Shown: positions 1 through 9,566, numbered from the stretch's first letter. The stretch is 64,000 nt of DNA from Saccharibacillus brassicae (GCF_006542275.1 NZ_CP041217.1:3023501-3087500), one strand, 5' to 3'. Notes: generated from the letters alone by a model not told the origin. A program made the numbers and translations.

Positions 1-477
1 GGCGACGAGAGCGCCGGGACCGCCGGTGATGCGGCCGGCGGTGCAAACGCCGGAAGTTCCGGCACGGCCGGAGACGCCGGTACGACGGCGGGCACGGACG
101 AAGCGGCGGGTACAGCCGGCACCGAAGGAGGGGCCGGCGCCGCCGGTGAGGGCGCCGACGATACGACCGGCGCTGACCCGGCCGCCGCATCGGCGGCCGG
201 CGAAGGTTCCGGTACGGAGTCCGGAACCGATTCTGCCGGAGACCCGGACTCCGGCGCCGAACCGGGAACCGGCGCGGATGCCGCCGGTTCGGGCACGGAC
301 GCTTCGGCCGGCGAAGAGGCCGAAGCGGGAAGCGGGTCCGCCTACGAAGCGGCGGACCCGGCGGACTATCCGTACACGGCCGTGTACCGGATCGCGAGTC
401 CGCTCGGTTCTCCGGTCGACGGAGTGACCGTCGACGGACAAAGCTACGATATCCGCATGGATGCCGCGGCGCAATAA
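1..477 (+). CDS. 3' end of a Gly/Ala/Thr-rich protein (partial)
   Basis: The frame beginning at base 1 is open to TAA at 475-477; its start lies before the window. About 120 residues are low complexity, dominated by Gly, Ala, Thr, Asp and Glu in loose GTAG/GSGT-type repeats, followed by a more ordinary tail of about 38 residues (DYPYTAVYRIAS...) that ends MDAAAQ. A different-frame ORF over the same bases is very Arg/Pro-rich and reads as a shadow. The composition suggests a linker or the outer part of an extracellular protein, but no domain is recognisable and the function is unknown. Confidence 0.6.
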   Translation, partial: GDESAGTAGDAAGGANAGSSGTAGDAGTTAGTDEAAGTAGTEGGAGAAGEGADDTTGADPAAASAAGEGSGTESGTDSAGDPDSGAEPGTGADAAGSGTDASAGEEAEAGSGSAYEAADPADYPYTAVYRIASPLGSPVDGVTVDGQSYDIRMDAAAQ

Positions 478-485
478 TACCGATC

Positions 486-534
486 AAGCCCTCTACGTCA
501 GCAGCGTTTCGCTGCTTGCGTAGAGGGCTTTTTT
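486..534 (+). terminator. Rho-independent terminator
   Basis: A perfect 12-bp stem (AAGCCCTCTACG with its complement), an inner AGCAGC/GCTGCT helix and a T6 run follow the upstream stop codon by 8 bases. Confidence 0.9.
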
Positions 535-625
535 GCATGAAAATCCGATGCGTTCCCTTGCCTAAGAAGTCGGAATTCGGAAAAAATCGGCACGCAAACT
601 TCGCCGTTTCGCCCGTGCCTTCCCG

Positions 626-866
626 AACAGCTGCGTAACGACCTTCTTTTCCCCATAGTTATCCGCCTTAGACGAAATAACTGCGTGACGACCGTTATTT
701 CCCTATATTCGCCCGTCTAATACGCAATAACTGCGAGAGAGCAGTTATTTTCCCATACCTTCACCAAAACCCGCTGTTCTCCGCAAAATAACTGCATCTG
801 CGCAGCTATTTGCGATCCTGTCCCTTTTTTAGCCGAAATAAGTGTACTCACGCCGTTAATCTCCAA
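626..866. repeat. Five tandem imperfect palindromic units
   Basis: Units beginning near 626, 674, 724, 784 and 834 share the pattern AATAACTGC - 6 to 10 bases - GCAGTTATT, spaced about 50-60 bases. Each unit can fold into its own hairpin; the outer units are more decayed. No gene or T-run is associated. Confidence 0.7.
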
Positions 867-1415
867 TTTTCCATTTCCAATCTCTGATTTCTAACCTCCA
901 ACCTCTGATTTTAACCTCCAATCCTTGATTCCAATTTTTCGTCGTCCATTTCCGATCTCTGATCCAAATTTCTCATCCTCTATTCCCGACTCGCCCTCGG
1001 CCTCGTCCTCCATCCTCCCGTACGAATACCGAGCCAGCCCTATGCCTCCACAAACCGAGTCCGCTGCGCAAACCGTAAAATCCCACGCACTTCCTACTCT
1101 TTTTCCACTGTAAAAATTTGGCGTAATCTTTTGCAAAAATTATGCTAACTCGGTCTTTTACGTTCAATAATATCGGGACTTTTGGTCACTCCCTTACCAA
1201 AATGAAATGGAAATAATAAGTTTTATATAAAAATAAAAGGATATTATTCTGTTTAGTCCTGTAACAAATTATTTATTTATCTCTTGCTTGGCACAATAAA
1301 CAGTTTAAAGCCGGGTCTTTAGTTTCAAATTTGAAGTAGTTTAGTCTTGGGTCACTAGTCGTAAAGGTCAGTACGTCGCTCGGGTATCCCGGGCAATCAA
1401 CCGTTTATCGGAATT
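867..1415. other. Gene-free stretch before the RHS locus
   Basis: Bases 842-1015 hold a pyrimidine-rich degenerate repeat in which CCAATCTCTGATT-like words recur several times. From about 1180 the DNA becomes AT-rich, which is compatible with a promoter for the gene at 1431, but no convincing -35/-10 pair was found. Short ORFs here have no ribosome site or recognisable content. Confidence 0.5.
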
Positions 1416-1430
1416 GGAGGAACATCGCAC

Positions 1431-3266
1431 ATGCGCGCAAAACAAAAATGGCTTCTGTCCACCCTGCTCGTCTCCTCGCTTGGAGCGCAGGTCGTGCCTC
1501 ATTCCGCTCTGGCCGATCCCGAACCGGCCAAGGCGCCGGACGAGACGCAGATCAAGAACGACAAAGCGGCAGCCGCTTTTATCGAAACGCCGGCCGAAGT
1601 GGTCAGCGAAGAAACGGCCGACCGCACGCTGTACAGCAAAGAGTACCTCATGAGCGACAACAGCCGGGAGACGGTATTGTCTGCCGCTCCGCTGCATTAC
1701 CGGGACGACAACGGCGATTATCAGGACATCCGCCTGTCGCTGACGTTGGAAGAGGTTTTGCCGGAAAAAGAAAGCGCGCCGACCGCCGACGTTCCGGCCG
1801 ACGCCGACTCGCAGCCGGCCGAATCGACGGAAAGCGAATCGACGCCGACCGAATCAACGCCGACCGCCGACAGCCCAGCCGCAGCGCCTGAAGCTGCATC
1901 TGATGCAGCCAAGCCGGAAGCGTCTGCACTCCGCTCGCTGTCTTCCGCTTCGCTCGCGGAACCGGCTGCCGAAGCACCGTCCGCCGAGCCGGCGAAGGAA
2001 ACGCCTGCGCAGCCCGCGCCGTCCGCTGACGAACCGGCCGCCGAGACGCCAGCCGCTCCGCAGCCTGCCGAAGACAAGCCGGCTCCCGCCGCCGAAGAAC
2101 CGCAGGCTCCGGCCGCCGAACCGTCGTCCGCTCCCGCCGCTCCGTCTGCCGAAGCCGGTTACACCTCGGCGACCGTGCCTTACACGCCGAGCCTACATAA
2201 CGCTTACGCACAAGGCTTTTCGCTCGGCGCAAACGGCAGCACCGTCGGCCTTGTTCCGGTCGGCGCGCAGGATGCGCAGGCAGACGTGTCCCAATCCGCT
2301 TCCGGCCAACTGAGCTACGCCAACGTCTGGAACTCTACCGACGCGAATCTGGCGCTTGCCGCTTCAGGCGTTGAACAGACGCTGAACCTAGCTTCCGCCG
2401 ACGCGCCTGCGACGTTCCGTTTCGAAGTGCAGGGCCCGCTCGGCGCCGATCTGACGAGCGGCAGCCTGGCCGTATCGCCGGCCTGGTTGACCGACGCGAA
2501 CGGACAGCGCCGCGAAGCGCGGCAGACGCTGCGCGAAGAAAGCGGAGTCCGCTATCTCGACGTGGAGGCGGATCACCGCGATCTCGCGTACCCGGTAGAA
2601 CTGCATACCGGCATCATGCTGCAGACGACCGCGCAGACGGCGACCGTCACGGCCGAACCGTCGGAATCTGCCGAAGCTTCCGCCGGGATGAGAACGTTCG
2701 CCCGCTCCGCGCCTAAGCCGTTGGATCGCCGCACGTATCTCCAGTTCGATCTGTCCGGCCTGCCGGAAGACGCGGCCATTCGCGAAGCATATCTGACGAG
2801 CGCCACAGGCGGCGAAGCCGGCAATCCCGACACGCTGCGCGTGCTGCGCGCCGTGGAACCGTGGAACGAAGCGACGCTGACTTCCGACGAGCAGCCGAGA
2901 ACGGCGCTGCGCGCCGACGGAGCCAGCTACGGCAAGCTTCGCACCGACGAATCCGGGCAGCCGCGGATCGACCTCGATCCCGACCTGATTACGCGCTGGT
3001 TGACCGACGAGCAGCCGAACTACGGCGTGCAGATCGACAGCGCCGGCGAGCCGACATCGTTTGCGGAAGCGCCGCAGCTGCATATCCGCCACGGAGGCGA
3101 CGCGGTCAGCACGCTCAGCGCGGCCGGCACGCCGATGCAGTTCCAGTATTTCTACGACGACCAGAGCCGACTCCAATACATCCTGTTCTCGTCCGGCGAA
3201 CGGATCAACTTCACGTACGACACCAACGGCAACCTGATCAAAAGAGAATACGTTCAGGGCTTCTGA
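1431..3266 (+). CDS. Secreted DNRLRE-type protein with a C-terminal YD repeat
   Basis: A 611-residue exported protein starting at ATG 1431 behind GGAGG at 1416-1420. Residues 1-28 form a signal peptide ending in a SALA-type cleavage site. Residues about 110-260 are a Pro/Ala/Glu-rich linker. The C-terminal half matches the DNRLRE pattern seen next to RHS proteins (RTYLQFDLSGLP, then EPWNEATLT and the TRWLTDEQPNYGVQI region). The last 45 residues contain a YD-repeat unit (YDDQSRLQYI, YDTNGNLIKR), so the protein ends in RHS-like sequence. It lies 35 bases ahead of the large RHS gene and probably belongs to the same transcription unit, perhaps as a wall or export partner. Confidence 0.8.
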   Translation: MRAKQKWLLSTLLVSSLGAQVVPHSALADPEPAKAPDETQIKNDKAAAAFIETPAEVVSEETADRTLYSKEYLMSDNSRETVLSAAPLHYRDDNGDYQDIRLSLTLEEVLPEKESAPTADVPADADSQPAESTESESTPTESTPTADSPAAAPEAASDAAKPEASALRSLSSASLAEPAAEAPSAEPAKETPAQPAPSADEPAAETPAAPQPAEDKPAPAAEEPQAPAAEPSSAPAAPSAEAGYTSATVPYTPSLHNAYAQGFSLGANGSTVGLVPVGAQDAQADVSQSASGQLSYANVWNSTDANLALAASGVEQTLNLASADAPATFRFEVQGPLGADLTSGSLAVSPAWLTDANGQRREARQTLREESGVRYLDVEADHRDLAYPVELHTGIMLQTTAQTATVTAEPSESAEASAGMRTFARSAPKPLDRRTYLQFDLSGLPEDAAIREAYLTSATGGEAGNPDTLRVLRAVEPWNEATLTSDEQPRTALRADGASYGKLRTDESGQPRIDLDPDLITRWLTDEQPNYGVQIDSAGEPTSFAEAPQLHIRHGGDAVSTLSAAGTPMQFQYFYDDQSRLQYILFSSGERINFTYDTNGNLIKREYVQGF

Positions 3267-3301
3267 GTACACCAAAATAGAGAATCGAGGGGAAATCGTT
3301 C

Positions 3302-6300
3302 GTGAAAAAACCATTTTTCAAAGTCCTTAACGCCGCGCTCGTCGCAGCCCTGCTGCTGCCGCCGATCGCCGCTCCCAATCGCGCGCAGGCGGCTCCGGCC
3401 GCTTCTGCCGCGTCCCGTGCCGCCGTATCGGCGCTGTCGAACGTCGCTTTCAATAACGGGTTCGCCCCGCAGTCCATGTACGAGATCGCGGCGAACACGC
3501 CTTACAGCGGCGCTGCCGAAGGCGAGAACATCTCCGATGCCAGCGGCTCGCTGACCCGCATGGAGACCGACTTTAGCCTGCCGGGCCGCGGCGGGCTGGA
3601 CTTTACGCTGGGACGGCTGTATGAGAGCAATACCGCCTACATCTGGGAGCCGAAGATCGCGCAGACGACGAACGCTTCCGGCCAGACGGTGTACACGAAC
3701 GACAACGAATACTATACATACAACGAACGCACGTCGAACCTCGGCGTCGGCTGGACCTGGGCTTTCCCGTCCGTCGAACTGCGGGGCGACCAGCGCTATC
3801 TGCACTTTGCCGACGGAACGGTGTATCAGATCGCCGCGGACGGTCAGGGACTGGTCGATTATCCGCTGCAGGACGTGAAGTTCGCGCCTGCGACGACCGT
3901 GATCTCCACGCAGGACGCCGCCGGCAAAACGGTAACCGCCACGGCCGCGTACTCGCTGACCGACACGCTCGGCACGCAGTCGCTGTTCAATGCGGAAGGC
4001 CGCTGGATCGGCACGAAGGACGCTTACGGCAACGTGATTCTGGTCGAATACGCCAAGATAGCCGTTAACGACCAGAACGCCTACCCGATGATCAGCCGGG
4101 TTATCGACACGCTGAACCGCGAGATCAAGTTCTCCTACAGATCCGATTCCGTGACGGTCGGGTATGCAGGCAAATCGCTCGTTTTTAACAAAAAACTGAT
4201 CAGCGACACGAACAAAAAGCGCAATCTCACTTCCGCGGTCAACGAGAACGGCGAGACGACTTCGTATGGCTACGAGAAGCAGAGCGCCAGCCTCGACGCC
4301 GACGGACCCGGCGGGGCGAGTGCCTCCTCTACGATCTACTCCGGGCTGAATGCCGTCACTTACCCAACAGGTGCGGGCACGATTTACGAATACGACAAAA
4401 CGACCAAACGTCTCGGCGAAGCCGGTACGCTGGATTATTACAGAGTGAAAAAGCGCTATGATTCGATGAAAGATAACGGAACGAAGAAAAAGAACTTTGT
4501 CGCTTACGACTACACCGATGCCACGGACTTCTCCGATCCGGCGCAGACGTCATCTACGATCAAGCGTACGACGATCATCAATCCGAACGGTGGAGCAGCC
4601 GTTCCTTCCAACGAGAAGATCGTCGAGACGACCGTCCTGAACGCCGATCACCTCGCGGTCAAGGAAACGCGCGAGAAAACGGGCGAATACAAGAAGCAGA
4701 TCGACACCGTCTACGATCCGGATCAGCAGTTGGCCGTGCGGATCACCGAGACCGATACGGACTACACGCAGAAGCCGGAGAAGACCGGCAATAAAGTCCA
4801 TGCGTACACGTACGACCAATACGGCAACGTACTGACCTACACGAATCCGCTGGGTCATATCGGCAGCTATTCGTATTCGGCGACGTACCCGGGACTTGCG
4901 CTGAGCGAGCGTAATACCGTATCGGGCGTCATCACCGACGATATCTCGCACACCGCCGATCCGGCGCTGCCGCATATTACGCAGACCGCGCAGAACTACG
5001 CCGACGAGAGCGGCCAGGCCAGCCTGCTGCAGATGACCTACCAGCACGATGCCTACGGCAACCTGACGCAGACCGTGCAGCAGCTGGAAGACGACAAGAC
5101 CCAGCAGACGGATATCGAATACGGCGCAGCCGTCAAAAACGCCTATCCGACTGCGATCAAGCAAAAAGTGACGGAAAACGGCACGCCGAAAACCATCGAA
5201 GAACGCTACGAATACGATCTGCCGACCGGCCGCGTACTCAAACACTTCGACGGCAACGCCGTAGCCAAAGGCGCTCCCGCCGGTTCCGACGAAGCGTACG
5301 AATACGACAACGTGGGCCGGATCACCAAAGTAACGCGCCCCGCTGCAGCGGACGGCACGCGCGCAACGTCGACCACTGCGTTCTCGTACAGCACCATCGG
5401 CCAGATCGGCCAATTCTACACGGTGGACGAAGAAGGCAAAGAAAGCAAAGAGATCTACGACGGTCTCGGCCGTCCTTCCGCAGTTGAACTCAAACGCAAA
5501 GACAACAATAACAACGTCGCGTTCTACACGCTTCAGTCCAATCACTACAACGATCTGGGCGAACTGGATTACACGACGGACGGCGAAGGCCATAAGACGA
5601 GCTACACGTACGATGCCAACGGCGAGGTCAAAGAAACGATCTCGGCAGCAGGACGCGTCACGGGATATGCGCATAACGCAGCATTGAATCAGAGTACAAC
5701 GACAACCGATTACGGTGAAAAAGTGACTACGCAAACCGATGAAATCGGCCGTGATACGGGTACAACACGTACTGATGAAAAGGGAAATGTGATCACATCA
5801 ACCAACCAGTACGAAGTCGGCGGCGATCCGTTCGCCATGAGTTCCACCGACGGCAAAGGCGCCACGACCGGCTTCACAAACGACGGACTGCACCGCCTGC
5901 AGAACGTGACGCAGAGTGCCGGCGGCACGTCGATGAACACGAAATATTCGTACAACAAGCTCGGCGCGATGACCGAAAAAGTGTTCCCGGATCTCACCAA
6001 GATCGCCTACGGCTATGACGAACTGGGCCGCCGGTTGTCCAAAACGGACTCCGTGCTCGGCAAAGAAAGCTACACGTACGACAACAACAGCAACATCACC
6101 GGCGGCACGACGCGCGGGGGTATCAGCGTCGTCAATCAGTACGACGAGCAGAATCGCCTGACTGAGGAACCGCAAATCGCGTACCCTTTAGGGCATGGCG
6201 AATTTTGGTTCCCGCGCCAAGCGACGTACTACAAGAACGGTCTGCGCAAGTCGATGACCGACGAGACCGGCACGACCCAGTATTTCTATACACTGGACAA

Positions 6301-6445
6301 CAATCTGGAGCGTATGGTATACCCGGACGGTAAGCAGATCTCGTACACGTATTACAAAAATGGCCTGCCAGGAAACCGGAATCGCACATCCCTACGGGCT
6401 TGGCGATTGCGGTTTCTCGCGTTGAGCGAGCTTTTTACACCATGA
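3302..6445 (+). CDS. RHS-repeat protein, N-terminal part (frame-broken)
   Basis: Signal peptide at residues 1-30 (MKKPFFKV...RAQA), then about 1000 residues of RHS/YD repeats (recurring YDxxGN, YEYDxxGR motifs), which in this family build a shell around a C-terminal toxin. Start GTG-less: ATG 3302 follows GGGGAAATCG. The frame is normal up to the KNGL codons at 6356-6367, after which a short hairpin element replaces 9 expected bases with 74 and shifts the frame, ending at TGA 6443-6445. An uninterrupted copy of the same site at 17650-17690 (NGLTSSMTDPFG) shows the original sequence. The downstream RHS core, Hint and toxin are in another frame, so this copy is a pseudogene unless the shift is bypassed. 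Confidence 0.85.
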   Translation: MKKPFFKVLNAALVAALLLPPIAAPNRAQAAPAASAASRAAVSALSNVAFNNGFAPQSMYEIAANTPYSGAAEGENISDASGSLTRMETDFSLPGRGGLDFTLGRLYESNTAYIWEPKIAQTTNASGQTVYTNDNEYYTYNERTSNLGVGWTWAFPSVELRGDQRYLHFADGTVYQIAADGQGLVDYPLQDVKFAPATTVISTQDAAGKTVTATAAYSLTDTLGTQSLFNAEGRWIGTKDAYGNVILVEYAKIAVNDQNAYPMISRVIDTLNREIKFSYRSDSVTVGYAGKSLVFNKKLISDTNKKRNLTSAVNENGETTSYGYEKQSASLDADGPGGASASSTIYSGLNAVTYPTGAGTIYEYDKTTKRLGEAGTLDYYRVKKRYDSMKDNGTKKKNFVAYDYTDATDFSDPAQTSSTIKRTTIINPNGGAAVPSNEKIVETTVLNADHLAVKETREKTGEYKKQIDTVYDPDQQLAVRITETDTDYTQKPEKTGNKVHAYTYDQYGNVLTYTNPLGHIGSYSYSATYPGLALSERNTVSGVITDDISHTADPALPHITQTAQNYADESGQASLLQMTYQHDAYGNLTQTVQQLEDDKTQQTDIEYGAAVKNAYPTAIKQKVTENGTPKTIEERYEYDLPTGRVLKHFDGNAVAKGAPAGSDEAYEYDNVGRITKVTRPAAADGTRATSTTAFSYSTIGQIGQFYTVDEEGKESKEIYDGLGRPSAVELKRKDNNNNVAFYTLQSNHYNDLGELDYTTDGEGHKTSYTYDANGEVKETISAAGRVTGYAHNAALNQSTTTTDYGEKVTTQTDEIGRDTGTTRTDEKGNVITSTNQYEVGGDPFAMSSTDGKGATTGFTNDGLHRLQNVTQSAGGTSMNTKYSYNKLGAMTEKVFPDLTKIAYGYDELGRRLSKTDSVLGKESYTYDNNSNITGGTTRGGISVVNQYDEQNRLTEEPQIAYPLGHGEFWFPRQATYYKNGLRKSMTDETGTTQYFYTLDNNLERMVYPDGKQISYTYYKNGLPGNRNRTSLRAWRLRFLALSELFTP
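6166..6226. repeat. Type I hairpin element, copy A
   Basis: Left arm GGAACCGCAAATCGC, loop with ACCCTTTAGGG, right arm GCGAATTTTGGTTCC followed by the tail CGCGCCAAGCGACG. It lies in frame in the RHS gene and adds about 20 residues (EEPQIAYPLGHGEFWF) between NRLT and ATYYKNGL. Confidence 0.8.
6371..6431. repeat. Type I hairpin element, copy B (frameshifting)
   Basis: Arms GGAAACCGGAATCGC and GCGATTGCGGTTTC, loop CCCTACGGG, tail CGCGTTGAGCGAGC. The net gain of 65 bases against the intact site at 17650-17690 breaks the RHS frame. Confidence 0.8.
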
Positions 6446-8484
6446 CCGACCCGTTCGGCATGACGACGACTTATATCTACAATGCCGACAACCAGTTGTC
6501 GCAAGTGCTTACGGACAACACGAAGCAGGCCGAATACACGTACCGCGACGGCCTGACCCAATCCGACGAGAACTATCTCAAGTCGTCCCAGCTGTACCAG
6601 ACCAAACTGGGCAACGGACAGATCACGACGACGTACACGAACGACGGATTCGGACGCCTGACAAATCTGCTGCAGTCGGCCGGCGGCTTGACCAAAGCCT
6701 TCACGTACGGCTACGATAACGGAGATAATCGCCGATCGAAGCGGGACGTTTTAACGCGCTTCGATATCACCAGCCGCAGCGACGGCACGACAAGCGGCAC
6801 GTTCACGTACGACGAACTGGATCGCATCATCACCAGCTCCGAAGGCGAAGAGACGTACACGTACGACGGCAAAGGCAACCGCCTGACGCTGCAATCCAGC
6901 ATCCAGATGCCGCACAAAGACAATATCGATTACACGTACAACCAGGCCGAACAGCTGAGCGGAATTACGCGCAACCAGACTTCGGTAAGCTACAAGTACA
7001 ACGGCGACGGCCTGATGACCGAACGCAGCATCACGAAAAACGGACAGGCGACTACGACCCGCTACTACTACGACGGCGCGAATATCGTTGCCGAAGGTAC
7101 GGTAGCCGCAGACGGCAGCGTCACGTTCAAAGCCCGCTATGTGCGCGGCGCGCAGCTGATCTACCGCGAAGACGCGAGCCGTCGGTCGAAGCGGAACGCT
7201 TTAATCCGCTTCGACAACCAGAAAGCGTACTACCAGCATAACGGCCACGGCGACGTGACCGGACTGGTCAAAGCCGACGGTACCGCGCTGAACAGCTACA
7301 CCTACGACATCTGGGGCAATCCGCTAACTGCGGACGTGCAAGTCGAGAATCCGTTCGGCTATTCGGGCGAGTTCTGGGACGAAGATACGGGCCTGCAATA
7401 TCTGAGAAGCCGTTGGTACGATCCGAGCATCGGGCGGTTTATTCAGGAGGATACGTTTGAAGGGTATGTGAACCGGCCGAGCAGTTTGAATCCATATACG
7501 TATGTGGAGAATAATCCGCTGAAATATGTGGATCCGAGCGGGCACTTCTTGGATACGATTTACGATCTACTTTCAACCGGTTACGATCTGTATAAACTCG
7601 CGAAAGATCCAACTTGGGAAAATGCAGCTTATGTTGCAGCAGATGTCTTGGCGATAGCCATTCCTGTCGCCCCAAGTCCGAGTGCGACTATTCGAGCAAC
7701 CAAAGCAGCGGCGACGAAAGCGATCGACGAAGGAACGGTAGCCTCGAAAACAACTAAAGCGGTCAACAAAGCCTGCAACTGTTTCACGGCAGAGACCAAA
7801 GTCAAGACCGATCAAGGCGAGAAAAACATCGAAGACGTAAAAATTGGCGACAACGTCTTGTCCAAAGACGAAAACACCGACGAAGTCACGTACAAGCAGG
7901 TCACGGCGACCTTTAACCACAAAACGGACGAGATCTACAGCATCCATGTCGGCGATCAGGTGATCGAATCGACGTACAACCATCCGTTCTGGGTCGTAGG
8001 CAAAGGTTGGGTGTTTGTCAAAGACTTGAAGTCCGGCGATCTGTTGGAGCAAAGCGACGGCAAGACTTTAGAAGTCGGAACCATCGAAGTCCAGCAGCGT
8101 CAGACGACGGTTTACAATATGACGGTGGAAGGATTCCATACGTATTTTGTGAGCGGGTTGGGGATTTGGGTTCACAATATAGATTGTCAAATACCAACAA
8201 TCACTGATAAGCAAATAGGCAAGAAATTTTCTGATCATGTAGACGATTATGAACTGCCACGTTCCAAAGAAGGGGTTATGAAATATAAAGCTATAACAGA
8301 AGATGTACTTAATAATGCCGGGGAAAATATAAAAGTTGGTGATTGGAAAACTCTTGGAAAGTCTGAGTTTTGGTTACACGATGGTAATGTAGCCATTGTA
8401 AATAATGGGAATTGGATTTCTACATTTCCTTTAAAGAAGGAGGGAACAGCTAATTATATAAACGGCTTACCACTTAAGAAATAA
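6400..8484 (+). CDS. RHS core, Hint domain and toxin tip (C-terminal part)
   Basis: Continues the RHS protein in the new frame; RHS-coherent sequence begins at ATG 6442, the longer frame at TTG 6400, neither with a convincing ribosome site. Order: YD repeats; the RHS core ending GYSGEFWDEDTGLQYL...YDPSIGRFIQEDT and YVENNPLKYVDPSG; a linker; an intein-like Hint domain from CNCFTAETKV to FHTYFVSGLGIWVHN, which in this family self-cleaves to free the tip; then an AT-rich toxin tip of about 98 residues (KKFSDHVDDYELP..., ending GNWISTFPLKKEG). The tip resembles small RNase toxins of the barnase/EndoU/ColE5/RelE-like group only loosely; the identity is a guess. The next gene is its likely immunity protein. 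Confidence 0.8.
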   Translation: MAIAVSRVERAFYTMTDPFGMTTTYIYNADNQLSQVLTDNTKQAEYTYRDGLTQSDENYLKSSQLYQTKLGNGQITTTYTNDGFGRLTNLLQSAGGLTKAFTYGYDNGDNRRSKRDVLTRFDITSRSDGTTSGTFTYDELDRIITSSEGEETYTYDGKGNRLTLQSSIQMPHKDNIDYTYNQAEQLSGITRNQTSVSYKYNGDGLMTERSITKNGQATTTRYYYDGANIVAEGTVAADGSVTFKARYVRGAQLIYREDASRRSKRNALIRFDNQKAYYQHNGHGDVTGLVKADGTALNSYTYDIWGNPLTADVQVENPFGYSGEFWDEDTGLQYLRSRWYDPSIGRFIQEDTFEGYVNRPSSLNPYTYVENNPLKYVDPSGHFLDTIYDLLSTGYDLYKLAKDPTWENAAYVAADVLAIAIPVAPSPSATIRATKAAATKAIDEGTVASKTTKAVNKACNCFTAETKVKTDQGEKNIEDVKIGDNVLSKDENTDEVTYKQVTATFNHKTDEIYSIHVGDQVIESTYNHPFWVVGKGWVFVKDLKSGDLLEQSDGKTLEVGTIEVQQRQTTVYNMTVEGFHTYFVSGLGIWVHNIDCQIPTITDKQIGKKFSDHVDDYELPRSKEGVMKYKAITEDVLNNAGENIKVGDWKTLGKSEFWLHDGNVAIVNNGNWISTFPLKKEGTANYINGLPLKK
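6735..6765. repeat. Type II hairpin element
   Basis: ATCGAAGCG at 6735-6743 pairs with CGCTTCGAT at 6757-6765. In frame; encodes RRSKRDVLTRFD between GDN and ITSRSDG. Confidence 0.75.
7185..7215. repeat. Type II hairpin element
   Basis: Perfect 11-bp arms GTCGAAGCGGA and TCCGCTTCGAC around ACGCTTTAA. In frame; encodes RRSKRNALIRFDN between REDAS and QKAYYQ. Confidence 0.8.
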
Positions 8485-8523
8485 AATGTATTGAATTTTT
8501 AAATTAAGTCAAGCTGCAGATGA

Positions 8524-8583
8524 CCCATAATCGGATTTCTTGTAGAAGACATATTATTAATTCTACAGTAATCTGATTATGGG
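8524..8583. other. Long hairpin between toxin and immunity gene
   Basis: Outer arms CCCATAATCGGATT and AATCTGATTATGGG with one mismatch, inner arms TTGTAGAA and TTCTACAG, followed by CTGTTTT. It resembles a weak terminator and could separate the transcription of toxin and immunity genes. Confidence 0.6.
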
Positions 8584-8620
8584 CTGTTTTAATAGTTAGT
8601 TTTAAAAATGGAGGAAAAAT

Positions 8621-9295
8621 ATGAGTATGAAAATAAATTTGTGTTATTTAAGTAATGAGTCTCTAAAAGTCCTTTTAGAAAATTCTTTGACAGCTTTATT
8701 TGAATGTGGATGGACTTACAATGTTCATCTCTTAGGATATTGTTCTTACTGGACTGATGGACCTATTTGGGATTTTGGAGAGTCTGAAAATTTTGAAGAA
8801 ACAATAACTGATAAAAAATTGAATTTAAACAGAATCAAGGCTCTAATTGCAAAGGTCTCAGACTTTTATTCACCTTCTATTATTCTAGGAATTGAAATAA
8901 ATGGAAATATAGTATCGGGTAATTTAAATATTGTTGAAGAAGACGGAGAATGGAAACAAATCTGTTTTACTATAGATCGTGATAATATATTAGATCGTGT
9001 TCCTGGATATATACAAAATAAAAATAAAGATTTTATATACAAAATTTTTCTTTCGATGTCTGATTATATTGATCCTTGTTATGGACTATGTGGTACTGAA
9101 TTAGAAGGAGTAACTTTGAAAAAAGAAAAAGATGATTTTAGAAAAATGAGAATTGCAGACGCTGCTTTCTTCTCTCGTAGATTAAATATAGATAGTGCAA
9201 AGTTTTTTAATGGAAGTGAGAAATTTCTAGAGATTAATTCTTTGAAAGGTTTTATTTTAAAAAGGAAGATTAATTTTATGGAGCTATACTCATGA
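8621..9295 (+). CDS. Probable immunity protein to the first RHS toxin
   Basis: A 224-residue protein without signal peptide or membrane segment, starting at ATG 8621 behind GGAGG. Its composition is strongly AT-rich, unlike the RHS sequence before it but like the toxin tip. The family is not recognised: it contains a beta-rich middle (IILGIEINGNIVSGNLNIVEEDGEW) and no obvious catalytic motif. The immunity role is inferred from position directly after a toxin tip, size and composition. Confidence 0.65.
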   Translation: MSMKINLCYLSNESLKVLLENSLTALFECGWTYNVHLLGYCSYWTDGPIWDFGESENFEETITDKKLNLNRIKALIAKVSDFYSPSIILGIEINGNIVSGNLNIVEEDGEWKQICFTIDRDNILDRVPGYIQNKNKDFIYKIFLSMSDYIDPCYGLCGTELEGVTLKKEKDDFRKMRIADAAFFSRRLNIDSAKFFNGSEKFLEINSLKGFILKRKINFMELYS

Positions 9296-9297
9296 AG

Positions 9298-9318
9298 GGT
9301 TGTAAAGTGAAGTGCAAC
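9298..9318. repeat. Remnant of an IS30-family end
   Basis: TTGTAAAGTGAAGTGCAAC matches the inner part of the terminal repeat of the IS30-type element at 12037-12890. It marks the boundary between the first immunity gene and the next RHS fragment. Confidence 0.6.
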
Positions 9319-9456
9319 GATTCTGTGGTTTTCTTTTCTCATATTCATCCTTCACTTTTATTCAAGGCAGGCAGCGAGATTTATCTCATCCATTAAAAAA
9401 TTAAAGTAACTGAAGTTCAAATTGGACTTGAAGAATATTAATTCAACAAGATAAGG

Positions 9457-9505
9457 AAAACAGCACGCCGAAAATCATTAAGGAGCGCTAAGAATACAAT
9501 TTGTA
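9457..9505 (+). pseudogene. Short RHS remnant
   Basis: The bases read like 5170-5220 of the main RHS gene (GTPKTIEERYEYD) but with a TAA in frame. The remnant ends at the hairpin element at 9507. Confidence 0.6.
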
Positions 9506-9506
9506 T

Positions 9507-9566
9507 GGAATGAAAATCTTCGATCCCTCTGGGCAAGATGATTTGCAGTTCCTATGTTAGGGCGAC
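9507..9566. repeat. Type I hairpin element, copy D
   Basis: Degenerate arms (GGAATGAAAATCTT and GATTTGCAGTTCC), the conserved loop ATCCCTCTGGG and the tail TATGTTAGGGCGAC. It sits exactly at a deletion junction joining RHS positions equivalent to 5218 and about 5750. Confidence 0.7.

Noticed and set aside
26-427. Arg/Pro-rich ORF near the left edge
   Set aside because: It is out of frame with the partial Gly/Ala-rich gene, which stays open from base 1 to a stop followed by a terminator.
6371-6431. Type I hairpins as transcription terminators
   Set aside because: No consistent T tract follows and they lie inside coding sequence with a conserved one-sided tail.
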